Source of the DNA: Atopobium sp. UBA1382
GTDB taxonomy: Bacteria > Actinomycetota > Coriobacteriia > Coriobacteriales > Atopobiaceae
Assembly: GCA_002305805.1 (NCBI GenBank)
Contig: DBQY01000006.1
Coordinates: forward strand, 47,123 to 65,659
Reading direction: 5' to 3'
Length of the DNA stretch: 18,537 bases
Below are positions 7,401 through 14,306 of the stretch, piece after piece. Within the stretch, counting starts at the first letter, position 1, and each line of letters begins with the position of its first letter. The position numbers were made by a program, and so were the translations under genes. The notes beneath the pieces are model-generated. The model saw only the letters and a list, made by a program, of their open reading frames with translations, was not told the DNA's origin and did no database searches.

Positions 7401-7480
7401 GGGCCGCGCCCCCTTGGACCAGGGGTGCGGCCCCCGCCGTATGGTTGTCCCGGGCGCGTGCTTTGGCGAGACCGCCCGGG
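7401..7480 (+). promoter_or_regulatory. Two leader hairpins upstream of istA in element A
   Basis: GGGCCGC plus CCCC (7401-7413) pairs with GGGG plus GCGGCCC (7422-7433). CCCGGGCG (7449-7456) then pairs with CGCCCGGG (7473-7480), which ends just before the istA ribosome site. Strong stems between the IS end and the transposase start can stop outside transcripts or hide the start; that role is inference. Confidence 0.5.
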
Positions 7481-7493
7481 AAGGATGGAGGAG

Positions 7494-8771
7494 ATGACCG
7501 TGCCCCTGGATGTGAGAAATGATATACGCTCGATGGACGCGGAGGGGGTGCCGCGGGCCGAGATAGCCCGCAGGCTCCGGCTCAGCCGCAACACCGTCGC
7601 CAAGTACGCCGACATGGAGGACCTGTCGCCGGAGCCCCCCGCGCCCGCAGACAGGCCGCACCCGGCGATCGACCCGCACGCCGCCTGGATCGACGGGGTG
7701 CTCGAGAGCGACCTGGGCGCCCCGCGCAAGCAGCGCCACACCGCCAAGAGAATCTACGACCGGCTCGTCGAGGAGAGGCACTACGAGGGATCCTACTCCG
7801 CCGTACAGCGCCACGTGCGCGAGTGGCGGCTCGCGCGGGCGGCGGGCGCGGGGGACGGCTACCTCGAGCTCGAGTGGGCGCCCGGCACCGCGCAGGGGGA
7901 CTACGGCAACTTCGAGGCGGTGGTCGCCGGCGAGACGCTGCGCCTGAAGTTGCTCGTGGTCGCGCTGCCCCACTCCAACGCGCGCTACGCCGCCGCCGGC
8001 ATGTCCCAGCGCGCCGAGTGCATGTGCGCGGGCCTGGCGGGCATCTTCGGGTGGATCGGGCGGGCGCCCCGCGAGCTCGTGCTCGACAACGCCACCGAGG
8101 CCGGCCGGCGCGTCCGCGGGGAGGTCACCGAGTCGCACCTCTTCTCGCTGTTCCGCGCCCACTACCGCATGGGGAGCCGCTACTGCAACCCGTACTCGGG
8201 CAACGAGAAGGGGTCGGTGGAGAACGCGGTCGGGTTCATCCGTCGCAACCTGCTCGTCCCCGTGCCCGCGGTCGGCTCGCTCGCCGAGCTGAACGCGATG
8301 CTGCGCGACGGGTGCGACCGTCTGAACGCCGCCTCGCGGGCGCGGGACGGCCGCCCGACCCCGGAGGTGCTGGCCGAGGACCTGGCCGCTATGCTCGCGC
8401 TGCCCTCGGCCCCGTTCGACGCCGTGCGCTGGACGAGGTGCCGCTCGGACAAGCGCGGCGTGGTGACGGTCGACGGGCGCGGCTACCTGGCGGGCCCGGC
8501 ATGGCATTCCCGCGAGCTGCTCGTCGGCGTCCGGGCGGACACGGTCGAGATCCTGGCGGACCGCGGCCGCAGGGTCGCCGTGCTCCCCGGGGCGTTCGGC
8601 GACGGTCCCGCCGTGCGCAACCCGCTCTCGCTCGTGCCGGCGCTGATAGCGCGCCCGCGCGCGTTCGGCGAGTCCGTGATCAGGCGCGACATGCCCGAGG
8701 CGCTCGTCCGGGCCATAGACTCCCTCGACGCGGCCGGCCGCCGCCGCGTCCTCAGGTCGATCGAGCGGGCG
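7494..8771 (+). pseudogene. istA: IS21 transposase IstA of element A, N-terminal 426 codons (split by element B)
   Basis: GGAGGAG directly precedes the ATG at 7494. The GTG at 7500 has better ribosome-site spacing and could be the real start. Residues 6-40 hold an IS21 helix-turn-helix (IRSMDAEGVPRAEIARRL, then SRNTVAKYAD). The retroviral-integrase-like core has Asp136 (QGDYG), Asp198 (VLDNAT) and Glu243 (GSVENAVG), so the catalytic DDE set is complete. The frame is cut after codon 426: element B begins at 8772 and its first three bases give a TGA stop. The remaining 63 codons lie at 11028-11219. The truncated product lacks only the C-terminal tail, so residual function cannot be excluded. 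Confidence 0.88.
8767..8771. repeat. Target-site duplication of element B, left copy (GGGCG)
   Basis: GGGCG directly precedes the TGATA terminus of element B and is repeated at 11023-11027 directly after its TATCA terminus. Confidence 0.85.
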
Positions 8772-8800
8772 TGATAACGTCAATGTACTTTTCGCCAATC

Positions 8801-8855
8801 GCGCAAACGGAGCGGCGCCGGCTGCGCCAACGTGCCCTCGCCGGATGCGCAAACG
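8801..8855. repeat. Multiple terminal repeats, istB-side end of element B
   Basis: GCGCAAACG (8801), GCGCCAACG (8824) and GCGCAAACG (8847) are spaced exactly 23 bases apart. They are the presumed IstA binding sites. Confidence 0.75.
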
Positions 8856-8873
8856 GGATTCCGCCGCTTCCGG

Positions 8874-9647
8874 CTACTCGGCGTCCCTCCTCTCCCGGGG
8901 CAGGTCCTTCAGCCGATAGGACCTGCCGGTTATCTTGATGACGTGGCAGTGGTGGCACACGAGGTCCGCGATCGCGCTCGCCGCCACGTCGTCGCCGAAC
9001 ACCTTCCCCCAGCCGCCGATGCCGACGTTGGTGGTGATGATGGTCGAGCGCTGCTCGTAGCGCGTCGATATCAGCTGGAAGAGCAGGTCCGCCCCTCCCT
9101 CGCCGATGTCGAGGTAGCCCATCTCGTCGATGACGGGGAGCTTGGAGTGCGCGTAGTACTTGAGCCGCTTCTTGAGGATCCCCCTCGCCTGCGCGTCGGC
9201 CAGGTCCTCGACGAGCCGGGCGCAGTCCATGAACCTGACCTCCCGGCCGGCGCGCACCGCCTCGATGCCTATCGCCACGGCGAGGTGGGTCTTGCCCACG
9301 CCCGGGCTGCCGACGAGCAGCACGTTCTCGGCGCGCTCTATGAACCTGAGCGTCGCGAGCTCCTCCACGCGCGCCCTCGGCACGCTCGGCTGGAAGTCCC
9401 AATCGAAGTCGGCGAGGCCCTTCACGTAGGGGAAGCCCGAGGAGCGTATGCGCTGGCGGACGATCCTGGCCTCGCGCGCGGCGACCTCGACGCGGGTCAT
9501 CTCCTCGAGGGCGGAGCAGAAGTCGCGCTCGCCCTCCGCCACCATGCGCACGTAGTCGGGCAGCGCCGCCGCCATCTCGTGGAGCCCTAGCGCGGAGAGG
9601 TTGTCCCGCGCCCTGATGGAGGGGCTCGCCTCCGCCACGGCGCTCAT
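8874..9647 (-). CDS. istB: IS21 transposition ATPase IstB of element B
   Basis: The 257-residue protein starts at an ATG overlapping the istA stop as ATGA, typical translational coupling. It is an AAA+ ATPase: Walker A GSPGVGKT (113-120), Walker B LPVIDEMGYL (Asp174-Glu175) and a sensor-like strand STIITTNVGIGGW near 201-213. The C-terminus (ITGRSYRLKDL) matches the family end. IstB selects the target and stimulates the IstA transposase. The length is normal and no defect is seen. Confidence 0.93.
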   Translation of the reverse strand: MSAVAEASPSIRARDNLSALGLHEMAAALPDYVRMVAEGERDFCSALEEMTRVEVAAREARIVRQRIRSSGFPYVKGLADFDWDFQPSVPRARVEELATLRFIERAENVLLVGSPGVGKTHLAVAIGIEAVRAGREVRFMDCARLVEDLADAQARGILKKRLKYYAHSKLPVIDEMGYLDIGEGGADLLFQLISTRYEQRSTIITTNVGIGGWGKVFGDDVAASAIADLVCHHCHVIKITGRSYRLKDLPRERRDAE

Positions 9648-10870
9648 TCGGCGCCGCCCCCTCCGAGCAGGTCGAGGTTGGCGCGGGCCGCGGCGCGTAT
9701 GTCGCCGTCCGCCCAGCGCTTGCCCTCGAGCGCCTCCAGGTAGTGCCCCTCGTCGTAGACGATCGGGCCGGCGGCTGCGGCGGGGTCGTGGACAGCCACC
9801 TCCTCGCCGCCCATGCGCACCCTCACCTGCCCGCCGGGCATGGCGATCACGGTCACGCGCCTGCCTATGCAGCGCCTCGGCACCGACCACAGGCGCCCCG
9901 CCGCCCGCACGAGCATCGTCGCTGGAACCGTCTGGACGCTGACGTCGCCGACCATCTCCTGCAGCAGTCGCATGTTGCCGATCGGCCTGAGGGCCTCCTT
10001 CTCGCGCATGAAGAGCGCGTCCGGGGGCAGCCCGGTGGTCCCGTTGGGCTCCTGGTTGCTGCGGCGCTCGATGCGCGCTACGCACTCGCAGAGCCCCTCC
10101 CACCCGGTGAACTCGCCCTCGTAGGCCGAGAGCCTCGACAGGAAGCGGTTGGCGCTCTCGTCCTTGCCCTTCGTCTGGGGGCTGCCGGGGCGGCACAGCA
10201 CGAGGCCGAAGCCCGCCTCCTCGGCGAAGCGCCACGGCCTCTCGGCGCGCCGCCTCCTCCCGCCCGAGAACGTCACGAGTGCCGACATGCTGTCGGTCAG
10301 CGCCTCCTCGGGGATGCCCCCGAAGGTGGCGAAGGCGTCCAGCAGGCACGCGAGCAGGTCGTCGGCCGTCCTCGTCCTCGTGGGGATGAACCGGTGCTTC
10401 CTGGAGTAGCCGAGCGTCCCCGTCCACACGTTGAACTCGAAGACCTCGCCCTCGGAGTCGACGAGCCGCAGGTCCTCCTTCCAGTCGAACTGCAGCTGGC
10501 GCCCCGGCGGGGTCTCGAACCTCGGGTGCGCCTCGGGCGCCGCCGCGCCGAACGCTATCGACTCCCCGCGGCACCACGCCGTGAAGGCCCCGTAGCCCGG
10601 CAGCGGCGGGTCGTTGTGCCTGTGCAGCAGCATCTCGTGCACCCCCTTCTTCGTGGCGCCGGGTAGCTGCGCCTTCGCCTCGACGACCTCCCTCACGCGC
10701 TCGAAGGCGCTCTCGCGGTCCGACCTGCGGTCCTCGAGCTCCTCGCCCTCCCTCCAGTACTTGGCGACCGTGTGCCTGTCAAGGCCGTGCCTCCTGGCGA
10801 TGTCGCTGAAGTTGGGCTTGGTCCCCGCGTCGCGGTGCATGTTCAGCTCGCCCATCACGTTCCTCTCCAT
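9644..10870 (-). CDS. istA: IS21 transposase IstA of element B
   Basis: The protein has 408 residues; the ATG at 10870 follows GGGAGGAG with about 5 bases spacing. An N-terminal helix-turn-helix (FSDIARRHGLDRHTVAKYW, 21-39) is followed by the DDE integrase core with Asp129 (LQFDWKEDL), Asp193 (LTDSMSAL) and Glu238 (TKGKDESANRF). A C-terminal beta-rich domain near 310-370 (VRAAGRLWSVP) binds DNA in this family. The gene is coupled to istB by a 4-base overlap. It appears intact, so element B is a likely active element. Confidence 0.93.
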   Translation of the reverse strand: MERNVMGELNMHRDAGTKPNFSDIARRHGLDRHTVAKYWREGEELEDRRSDRESAFERVREVVEAKAQLPGATKKGVHEMLLHRHNDPPLPGYGAFTAWCRGESIAFGAAAPEAHPRFETPPGRQLQFDWKEDLRLVDSEGEVFEFNVWTGTLGYSRKHRFIPTRTRTADDLLACLLDAFATFGGIPEEALTDSMSALVTFSGGRRRRAERPWRFAEEAGFGLVLCRPGSPQTKGKDESANRFLSRLSAYEGEFTGWEGLCECVARIERRSNQEPNGTTGLPPDALFMREKEALRPIGNMRLLQEMVGDVSVQTVPATMLVRAAGRLWSVPRRCIGRRVTVIAMPGGQVRVRMGGEEVAVHDPAAAAGPIVYDEGHYLEALEGKRWADGDIRAAARANLDLLGGGGAE

Positions 10871-10939
10871 CCGCGCTCCTCCCGAAGGGTTCCGGACCTC
10901 GGCTGGAGCATATCCTCATTTGCGAACATGGTGAAAATG

Positions 10940-10993
10940 CGTTTGCGCGGGCGGCGGGTTTCCGTTGGCGCGGGCGGCGCGTTGCGTTGGCGC
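10940..10993. repeat. Multiple terminal repeats, istA-side end of element B
   Basis: CGTTTGCGC (10940), CGTTGGCGC (10963) and CGTTGGCGC (10985) are inverted copies of the repeats at the other end, spaced 23 and 22 bases apart. Confidence 0.75.
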
Positions 10994-11022
10994 GAACGGT
11001 CGGTTCTACATTAGCGGTATCA

Positions 11023-11027
11023 GGGCG
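11023..11027. repeat. Target-site duplication of element B, right copy (GGGCG)
   Basis: This is the right partner of 8767-8771. Deleting this copy with element B rejoins the istA frame of element A. Confidence 0.85.
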
Positions 11028-11219
11028 GCCGGCCCGTCCGGCTTCGACGCCGCCTGCGCCGCGGCGCAGAGGGTCGTCGAGGGCGGGCGCGTCCCCGACG
11101 ACGCGACGGTCGACGTGCTGGCGCGCAGGATCGCGGCCGGCGGCCCGGCCGCGGAGGGCGGCGCCGACCTGTCCGTCTACGACGGCTTCCTGAAGGGAGG
11201 CGAGGCCCGTGCCTGCTAG
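11028..11219 (+). pseudogene. istA: IS21 transposase IstA of element A, C-terminal 63 codons
   Basis: The frame reads AGPSGFDAACAAAQRVVEGG and onward to YDGFLKGGEARAC and a TAG. When joined to codon 426 across the removed element B the reading is ...SIERA-AGPSGFDAA..., with no gap or shift, giving a 489-residue IstA. This fragment has no own start with a plausible ribosome site. Confidence 0.85.
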
Positions 11220-11240
11220 CAGCGAGCTCGCCGCAGGATC

Positions 11241-11951
11241 ATGGAGGCGGGCAGGAGGTGCTCGCTCACGACCTCCGTGCTCGGCGAATGGGCGGCGGCG
11301 GGCAGCCCGAAGCAGGTCGAGTACCTCGCGGCGTACCTCGAGGCCGAGGCGGCGAGCAGGGACGCCTCCAAGCGCGCGGCGCTGCTCAGGCGCTGCGGGC
11401 TGCCGGCCGCCAAGACCTTCGACGGCTACGACTGGTCCGCGGTGTCGTGGCCTGAGGGGATGGGCAGGGAGGACCTGCTGTCGCTGGCCTTCCTGGACCG
11501 CCGCGAGGACCTGGTGCTGATGGGCGACGTGGGCACGGGCAAGACGCACATGGCGAGCGCGCTGTGCCAGCTCGCATGCGAGAGAAGGCTCGAGGCCAGG
11601 TTCTTCACCGCCTCCTCCCTCGTCATGCGCCTGCGGCGCGCGCGTGGGGAGGGCCGGCTCGACCGGGAGATGTCGCAGATAGCGCGGGCCCGCATGCTCG
11701 TGATCGACGAGCTCGGGTTCCTGCCGCTCGACGCCGACGGCGCGCGCCTCGTCTTCCAGGTGTTCGCCGACGCCTACGAGAGGCAGAGCGTCGTCATCAC
11801 GACCAACCTCGAGTTCTCCCGCTGGGGGTCGGTCTTCGGGGACGACCAGATGGCCGCCGCCGTCATCGACCGCGTCGTGCACCACGGCAGGCTCGTCCAG
11901 TTCCGCGGCGAGTCGTACCGCGTGAGGCACGCGCTCATGCAGGACGGGTAG
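11241..11951 (+). CDS. istB: IS21 transposition ATPase IstB of element A, probable 5' frameshift
   Basis: The readable protein has 236 residues from the ATG at 11241. It shows Walker A GDVGTGKT (95-102), Walker B MLVIDELGFLPL, the sensor strand SVVITTNLEFSRWGSVFGDD and the family C-terminus FRGESYRVRHAL. The expected start is the GTG at 11209, overlapping the istA end, which begins PASSELAA and then leaves frame: SELAA is followed by GSWRR rather than RIMEAG. A missing base near 11232 would explain this. The ATG at 11241 has only a weak ribosome site (AGG 5 bases before it). The protein lacks about 11 N-terminal residues if translated from there. Confidence 0.85.
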   Translation: MEAGRRCSLTTSVLGEWAAAGSPKQVEYLAAYLEAEAASRDASKRAALLRRCGLPAAKTFDGYDWSAVSWPEGMGREDLLSLAFLDRREDLVLMGDVGTGKTHMASALCQLACERRLEARFFTASSLVMRLRRARGEGRLDREMSQIARARMLVIDELGFLPLDADGARLVFQVFADAYERQSVVITTNLEFSRWGSVFGDDQMAAAVIDRVVHHGRLVQFRGESYRVRHALMQDG

Positions 11952-11978
11952 GTGCTCAAAACCGCCGCGCAGATCGCG

Positions 11979-12017
11979 TGCACATGCCGCTCAGTTCCCG
12001 ATGCACATTCTGCTCAA
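11979..12017. repeat. Right multiple terminal repeats of element A
   Basis: TGCACATGCCGCTCAG (11979) and TGCACATTCTGCTCAA (12002) are 23 bases apart and are inverted relatives of the left-end blocks at 7359 and 7382. Confidence 0.7.
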
Positions 12018-12036
12018 AATGGCTTGACTAAACACA

Positions 12037-12042
12037 TTTCGC
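12037..12042. repeat. Target-site duplication of element A, right copy (TTTCGC)
   Basis: This is the direct repeat of 7311-7316, immediately outside the ACACA terminus. Confidence 0.8.
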
Positions 12043-12112
12043 GGGCGACGGGTTAATGTGGCTGGCGGGATCCCTGCACGAAGCCGCTGTCGCTACCGCC
12101 TCCAGGCGCGGT

Positions 12113-12451
12113 TCACTCGGCAAGATTGAGCAGGTTGACGAGATCCGGCATGTCATGCCTTCCGTCGGCTTCCAAGAAGGCTCTTCTCATGTCCCCAACG
12201 CTCCCGAACCTGCTTTGCAGGTAGGTGCGGTAGTAGTCAGGGGAAAAGGTAATCGACGTGCCCCTTGCCGACGCGCCTTCGGAAACGTGCGCCTCGTACT
12301 CTTCGCCCTCTCCTCCGAGATATACCGAGATCGCTCCGACGCTGAGCGGCGCTCCCTGCTTCTGCGCCACTCCGTCGATTTCGTCGTAGAACGAAACGCA
12401 AAGATGTTCGGTGCACCGATACCTCAGGATTCAGTTTTTCTTGAATGTCAT
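12113..12451 (-). pseudogene. AraC-family regulator remnant (N-terminal domain only, in-frame stop)
   Basis: An ATG at 12451 opens MTFKKN, then a TGA, then continues in the same frame as ILRYRCTEHLCVSFYDEIDG. This is followed by ISVYLGGEGEEYEAHVSEGA and SITFSPDYYRTYLQSRFG, and by FLEADGRHDMPDLVNLLN before a stop at 12113. This matches the sensor domain of AraC regulators associated with transport loci. Its VYL...HV...G...TFSPDYY layout parallels residues 104-137 of the AraC protein at 257-1270. The DNA-binding C-terminal domain is wholly absent. A GTG at 12370 could give an 85-residue fragment, but a functional regulator is unlikely. The C-terminal loss is only about 75 bases from the IS21 end. 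Confidence 0.65.
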
Positions 12452-12483
12452 TCTGAATAACAACCTCGAATAAAGAATGACAT
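12445..12483. repeat. Long inverted repeat around the AraC remnant start codon
   Basis: ATGTCATTCT (12445-12454) and AGAATGACAT (12474-12483) are perfect 10-base arms separated by 19 bases. Within this, GAATAA occurs twice as a direct repeat. The start codon of the remnant lies in one arm. It could be an operator or a leader hairpin. Confidence 0.45.
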
Positions 12484-12515
12484 ACAATCCGCAGCGCGTT
12501 AGCATTCAGAAACTC

Positions 12516-12570
12516 AAACCGCCTGTCCCTATGGCCGAGCTAATCGGTCTGTGGGATAGGCGGTTTTCTT
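12516..12570. terminator. Long-stem hairpin, probable intrinsic terminator
   Basis: AAACCGCCT (12516-12524) pairs perfectly with AGGCGGTTT (12558-12566), and the inner TCCC and GGGA extend the stem. On the plus strand it is followed by TTTTCTTT. On the minus strand the A-rich side gives TTTGAGTTT. It lies downstream of the alpha/beta hydrolase gene on the minus strand, so it may end that operon. The 12571-12696 stretch holds no gene. Confidence 0.6.
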
Positions 12571-12696
12571 TGCTATTAGGTGATGGATAGATAGGGCTAT
12601 TTGCTGTCAGGATAAAGGTCGATTTTTGGCACTTTCTTTCGCTGTAAGCGGCTTTTGGGCGGCTTGTCATATCCTGATCCACGCGGGAAACACTGT

Positions 12697-13617
12697 TCAG
12701 TGGGAACTCTCGTTTTCTCTTTCTCCACATGGGCAATCCAGATATGAATAATCCAATGTGTGTTGGTGGATAAAGTCCGTCACCAGATCCGCATACTGTT
12801 CCAGCCGCACCATCAGCGCCAGGTGGCCGCCGGTCAGGTCGGTGACCACCGTGGGACTTGGCATCAGGGCGATTAGGTCCTCCCGGCAGGCCGGAGTGAA
12901 GGTGGTGTCGTCCTCGGACAAAATCAGCAGCACCCGCCCCTCCCACGGGGCAAAATCATTGCGGGTCATGCCAAAGTAGTGTTCTGCGTCACAGAGAAAG
13001 TCAATCATGTGCTGTTCATAGGGCTTGGTGAGCAGTTCCATCATAGCGCCGCACAGTTCCTCCATAGCGGCCTTTTCCTGGGCTGTAAAGCCATCGGTTT
13101 TCTTTTTCATCACCGCCCATCTCATCATCCGCTTGATGAGCGGAAACGGCAGGAAGGCAAGCCATTTTTTGAACTTCCGCTGGCTTTCGATTATCTTCAT
13201 CAGATCCTGATACCCGGCCTTGCTCATGTTGCCGGACAGCGAGCAGGTGTTGGAGAGGACCAGCCCCTCCACCACTTCCGGGTGGCGGGAGGCGATGACC
13301 TGGGCCACTACGCCGCCCAGGGACTGTCCCACCAGCCAGACCTTTTCCTTCAGGTGGCGGAGTAGTTCAGCCACGGCATCGGCAAACTCGCCGTTGTCCC
13401 CGAACTGGAGCTGATAGTCAAAGGTCAGCACCGAAAAATCCCTGGCGAACCGGGCAAAGTGCTTATAAAACAGGTCGGACAGCCCAATGCCGCCCGTGAG
13501 CAGGACCAGCGTGGCTTTGGCCTGGGGATTTTGATAGTAGCGATAGGTAAAGAGTTTCCCGCTGCTGACCGTGAAGGTGGCGGCGGGATAAGTCCGGCGA
13601 AATTCTGCAAGCGTCAT
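12697..13617 (-). CDS. Alpha/beta hydrolase
   Basis: The protein has 306 residues from the ATG at 13617, which follows GAGGAAG by about 5 bases. The oxyanion region reads LVLLTGGIGLSDLFY, the nucleophile elbow is GQSLGG with the catalytic Ser in VWLVGQSLGGVVAQV, the acid is in LLILSEDDTTF, and the His is in LTGGHLALM. The catalytic triad is therefore complete. A cap-like insertion lies between about 130 and 210. The gene is 15 bases after the thiazoline-hydrolase-like gene and looks co-transcribed with it. Its substrate is unknown. A thioesterase-like or ester-cleaving role in the same small-molecule pathway is possible. Base composition is intermediate, unlike the high-GC neighbours. Confidence 0.85.
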   Translation of the reverse strand: MTLAEFRRTYPAATFTVSSGKLFTYRYYQNPQAKATLVLLTGGIGLSDLFYKHFARFARDFSVLTFDYQLQFGDNGEFADAVAELLRHLKEKVWLVGQSLGGVVAQVIASRHPEVVEGLVLSNTCSLSGNMSKAGYQDLMKIIESQRKFKKWLAFLPFPLIKRMMRWAVMKKKTDGFTAQEKAAMEELCGAMMELLTKPYEQHMIDFLCDAEHYFGMTRNDFAPWEGRVLLILSEDDTTFTPACREDLIALMPSPTVVTDLTGGHLALMVRLEQYADLVTDFIHQHTLDYSYLDCPCGERENESSH

Positions 13618-13632
13618 CAAATCTTCCTCTTT

Positions 13633-14292
13633 CTATTTTCCCTGCCGTTCTTTGTCCCAACGGGAACCCTTTTTGCAGATATAAAAGTCACAGCAGTCAC
13701 CGCCGGCAGCCAGCGTTTTGGTACGGTAGAGCCGCCCACCCATCCAGTCGACGGACATCGTGTCCAGAGCGCATAGATAGGGAACCAGATGAGGAAGGCC
13801 CTCCTGTCGGCCCAGGGCACACAGACCGCACTGGTGGTAAAGGATCGTATATTCCTCTGCATCCCGGCCGAAGATGACCTCGGCATTCCACTGAAAGGGG
13901 TTCCTATCTGCATCCGCCAAAGATGCAGTCGCTGCTCGCTTATATTGAGCCTTCAATGTAAATGCAGTCTTGGCTTTGCCCCGGAAGGCGGTCACAACCA
14001 GAGGAGAACGCATACTGGCACTTACCATGCCCTCAAAGCACTTTTCACTCATTTTTTCTTCTGCCGCCTTATAGATAGACAGCCATAGAATTCCACCAGT
14101 CAGGCAGACCCGCAACGGGTTTTCCATCATGGAGCCAATATCCGGGGTACGGGATACCATTTGCCGGTAAATCTGCTTAGAGAGCTGCTTCAACGCAGAA
14201 ATATCCCATCCCAACTCCTGCCTTGCCAGATACCGAAATGCGGCAGGAGCGATGGCAACCCACATCAGCCTTTCACAATATGTATAGTTCAT
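13633..14292 (-). CDS. L-2-amino-thiazoline-4-carboxylic acid hydrolase-like protein
   Basis: The protein has 219 residues; the ATG at 14292 has GGAGG about 6 bases upstream. The layout fits the ATC-hydrolase family (PF14196 as I recall it). There is a helical N-terminal half (YCERLMWVAIAPAAFRYLAR, then DISALKQLSKQIY), a Cys-rich core (LYHQCGLCALGRQEGLPHLV, then YLCALD) and the closing signature GGDCCDFYICKKGSRWD. Known members open 2-amino-thiazoline-4-carboxylate to N-carbamoyl-cysteine, but most relatives have untested substrates. It sits between a methyltransferase and an alpha/beta hydrolase with short gaps (14 and 15 bases), so the three form an operon. Confidence 0.7.
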   Translation of the reverse strand: MNYTYCERLMWVAIAPAAFRYLARQELGWDISALKQLSKQIYRQMVSRTPDIGSMMENPLRVCLTGGILWLSIYKAAEEKMSEKCFEGMVSASMRSPLVVTAFRGKAKTAFTLKAQYKRAATASLADADRNPFQWNAEVIFGRDAEEYTILYHQCGLCALGRQEGLPHLVPYLCALDTMSVDWMGGRLYRTKTLAAGGDCCDFYICKKGSRWDKERQGK

Positions 14293-14306
14293 GACAAACC
14301 TCCGTC

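Larger units (their letters stand above)
8772..11022 (-). mobile_element. IS21-family element B, inserted into istA of element A
   Basis: This is a complete 2251-bp element. Its ends are TGATAACG at 8772 and, inverted, TGATACCG ending at 11022; both continue into AATGTA. It carries istA and istB on the minus strand. The ends have repeats of GCGCMAACG at 8801, 8824 and 8847, and inverted copies at 10940, 10963 and 10985. The direct duplication GGGCG flanks it. It looks intact and potentially active, and its proteins belong to a different IS21 branch from element A. Confidence 0.92.
7317..12036 (+). mobile_element. IS21-family element A, interrupted by element B
   Basis: The element begins TGTTG at 7317 and ends ACACA at 12036, giving the TG...CA termini usual for IS21. 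The 6 bases TTTCGC occur directly before (7311-7316) and directly after (12037-12042), a target-site duplication. It carries istA (7494-8771 plus 11028-11219) and istB (11241-11951). Subtracting the 2251-base element B and its 5-base duplication leaves 2464 bp, a normal size for the family. Internal ends carry multiple 16-bp repeats at a 23-bp period (7336, 7359 and 7382 on the left; 11979 and 12002, inverted, on the right). The element sits within the lower-GC imported block. Confidence 0.88.

Noticed and set aside
12449..12451. Recoding of the TGA at codon 7 of the AraC remnant (selenocysteine or read-through)
   Set aside because: The protein also lacks its whole DNA-binding half, so decay explains the stop better, and no dedicated recoding element was recognised.
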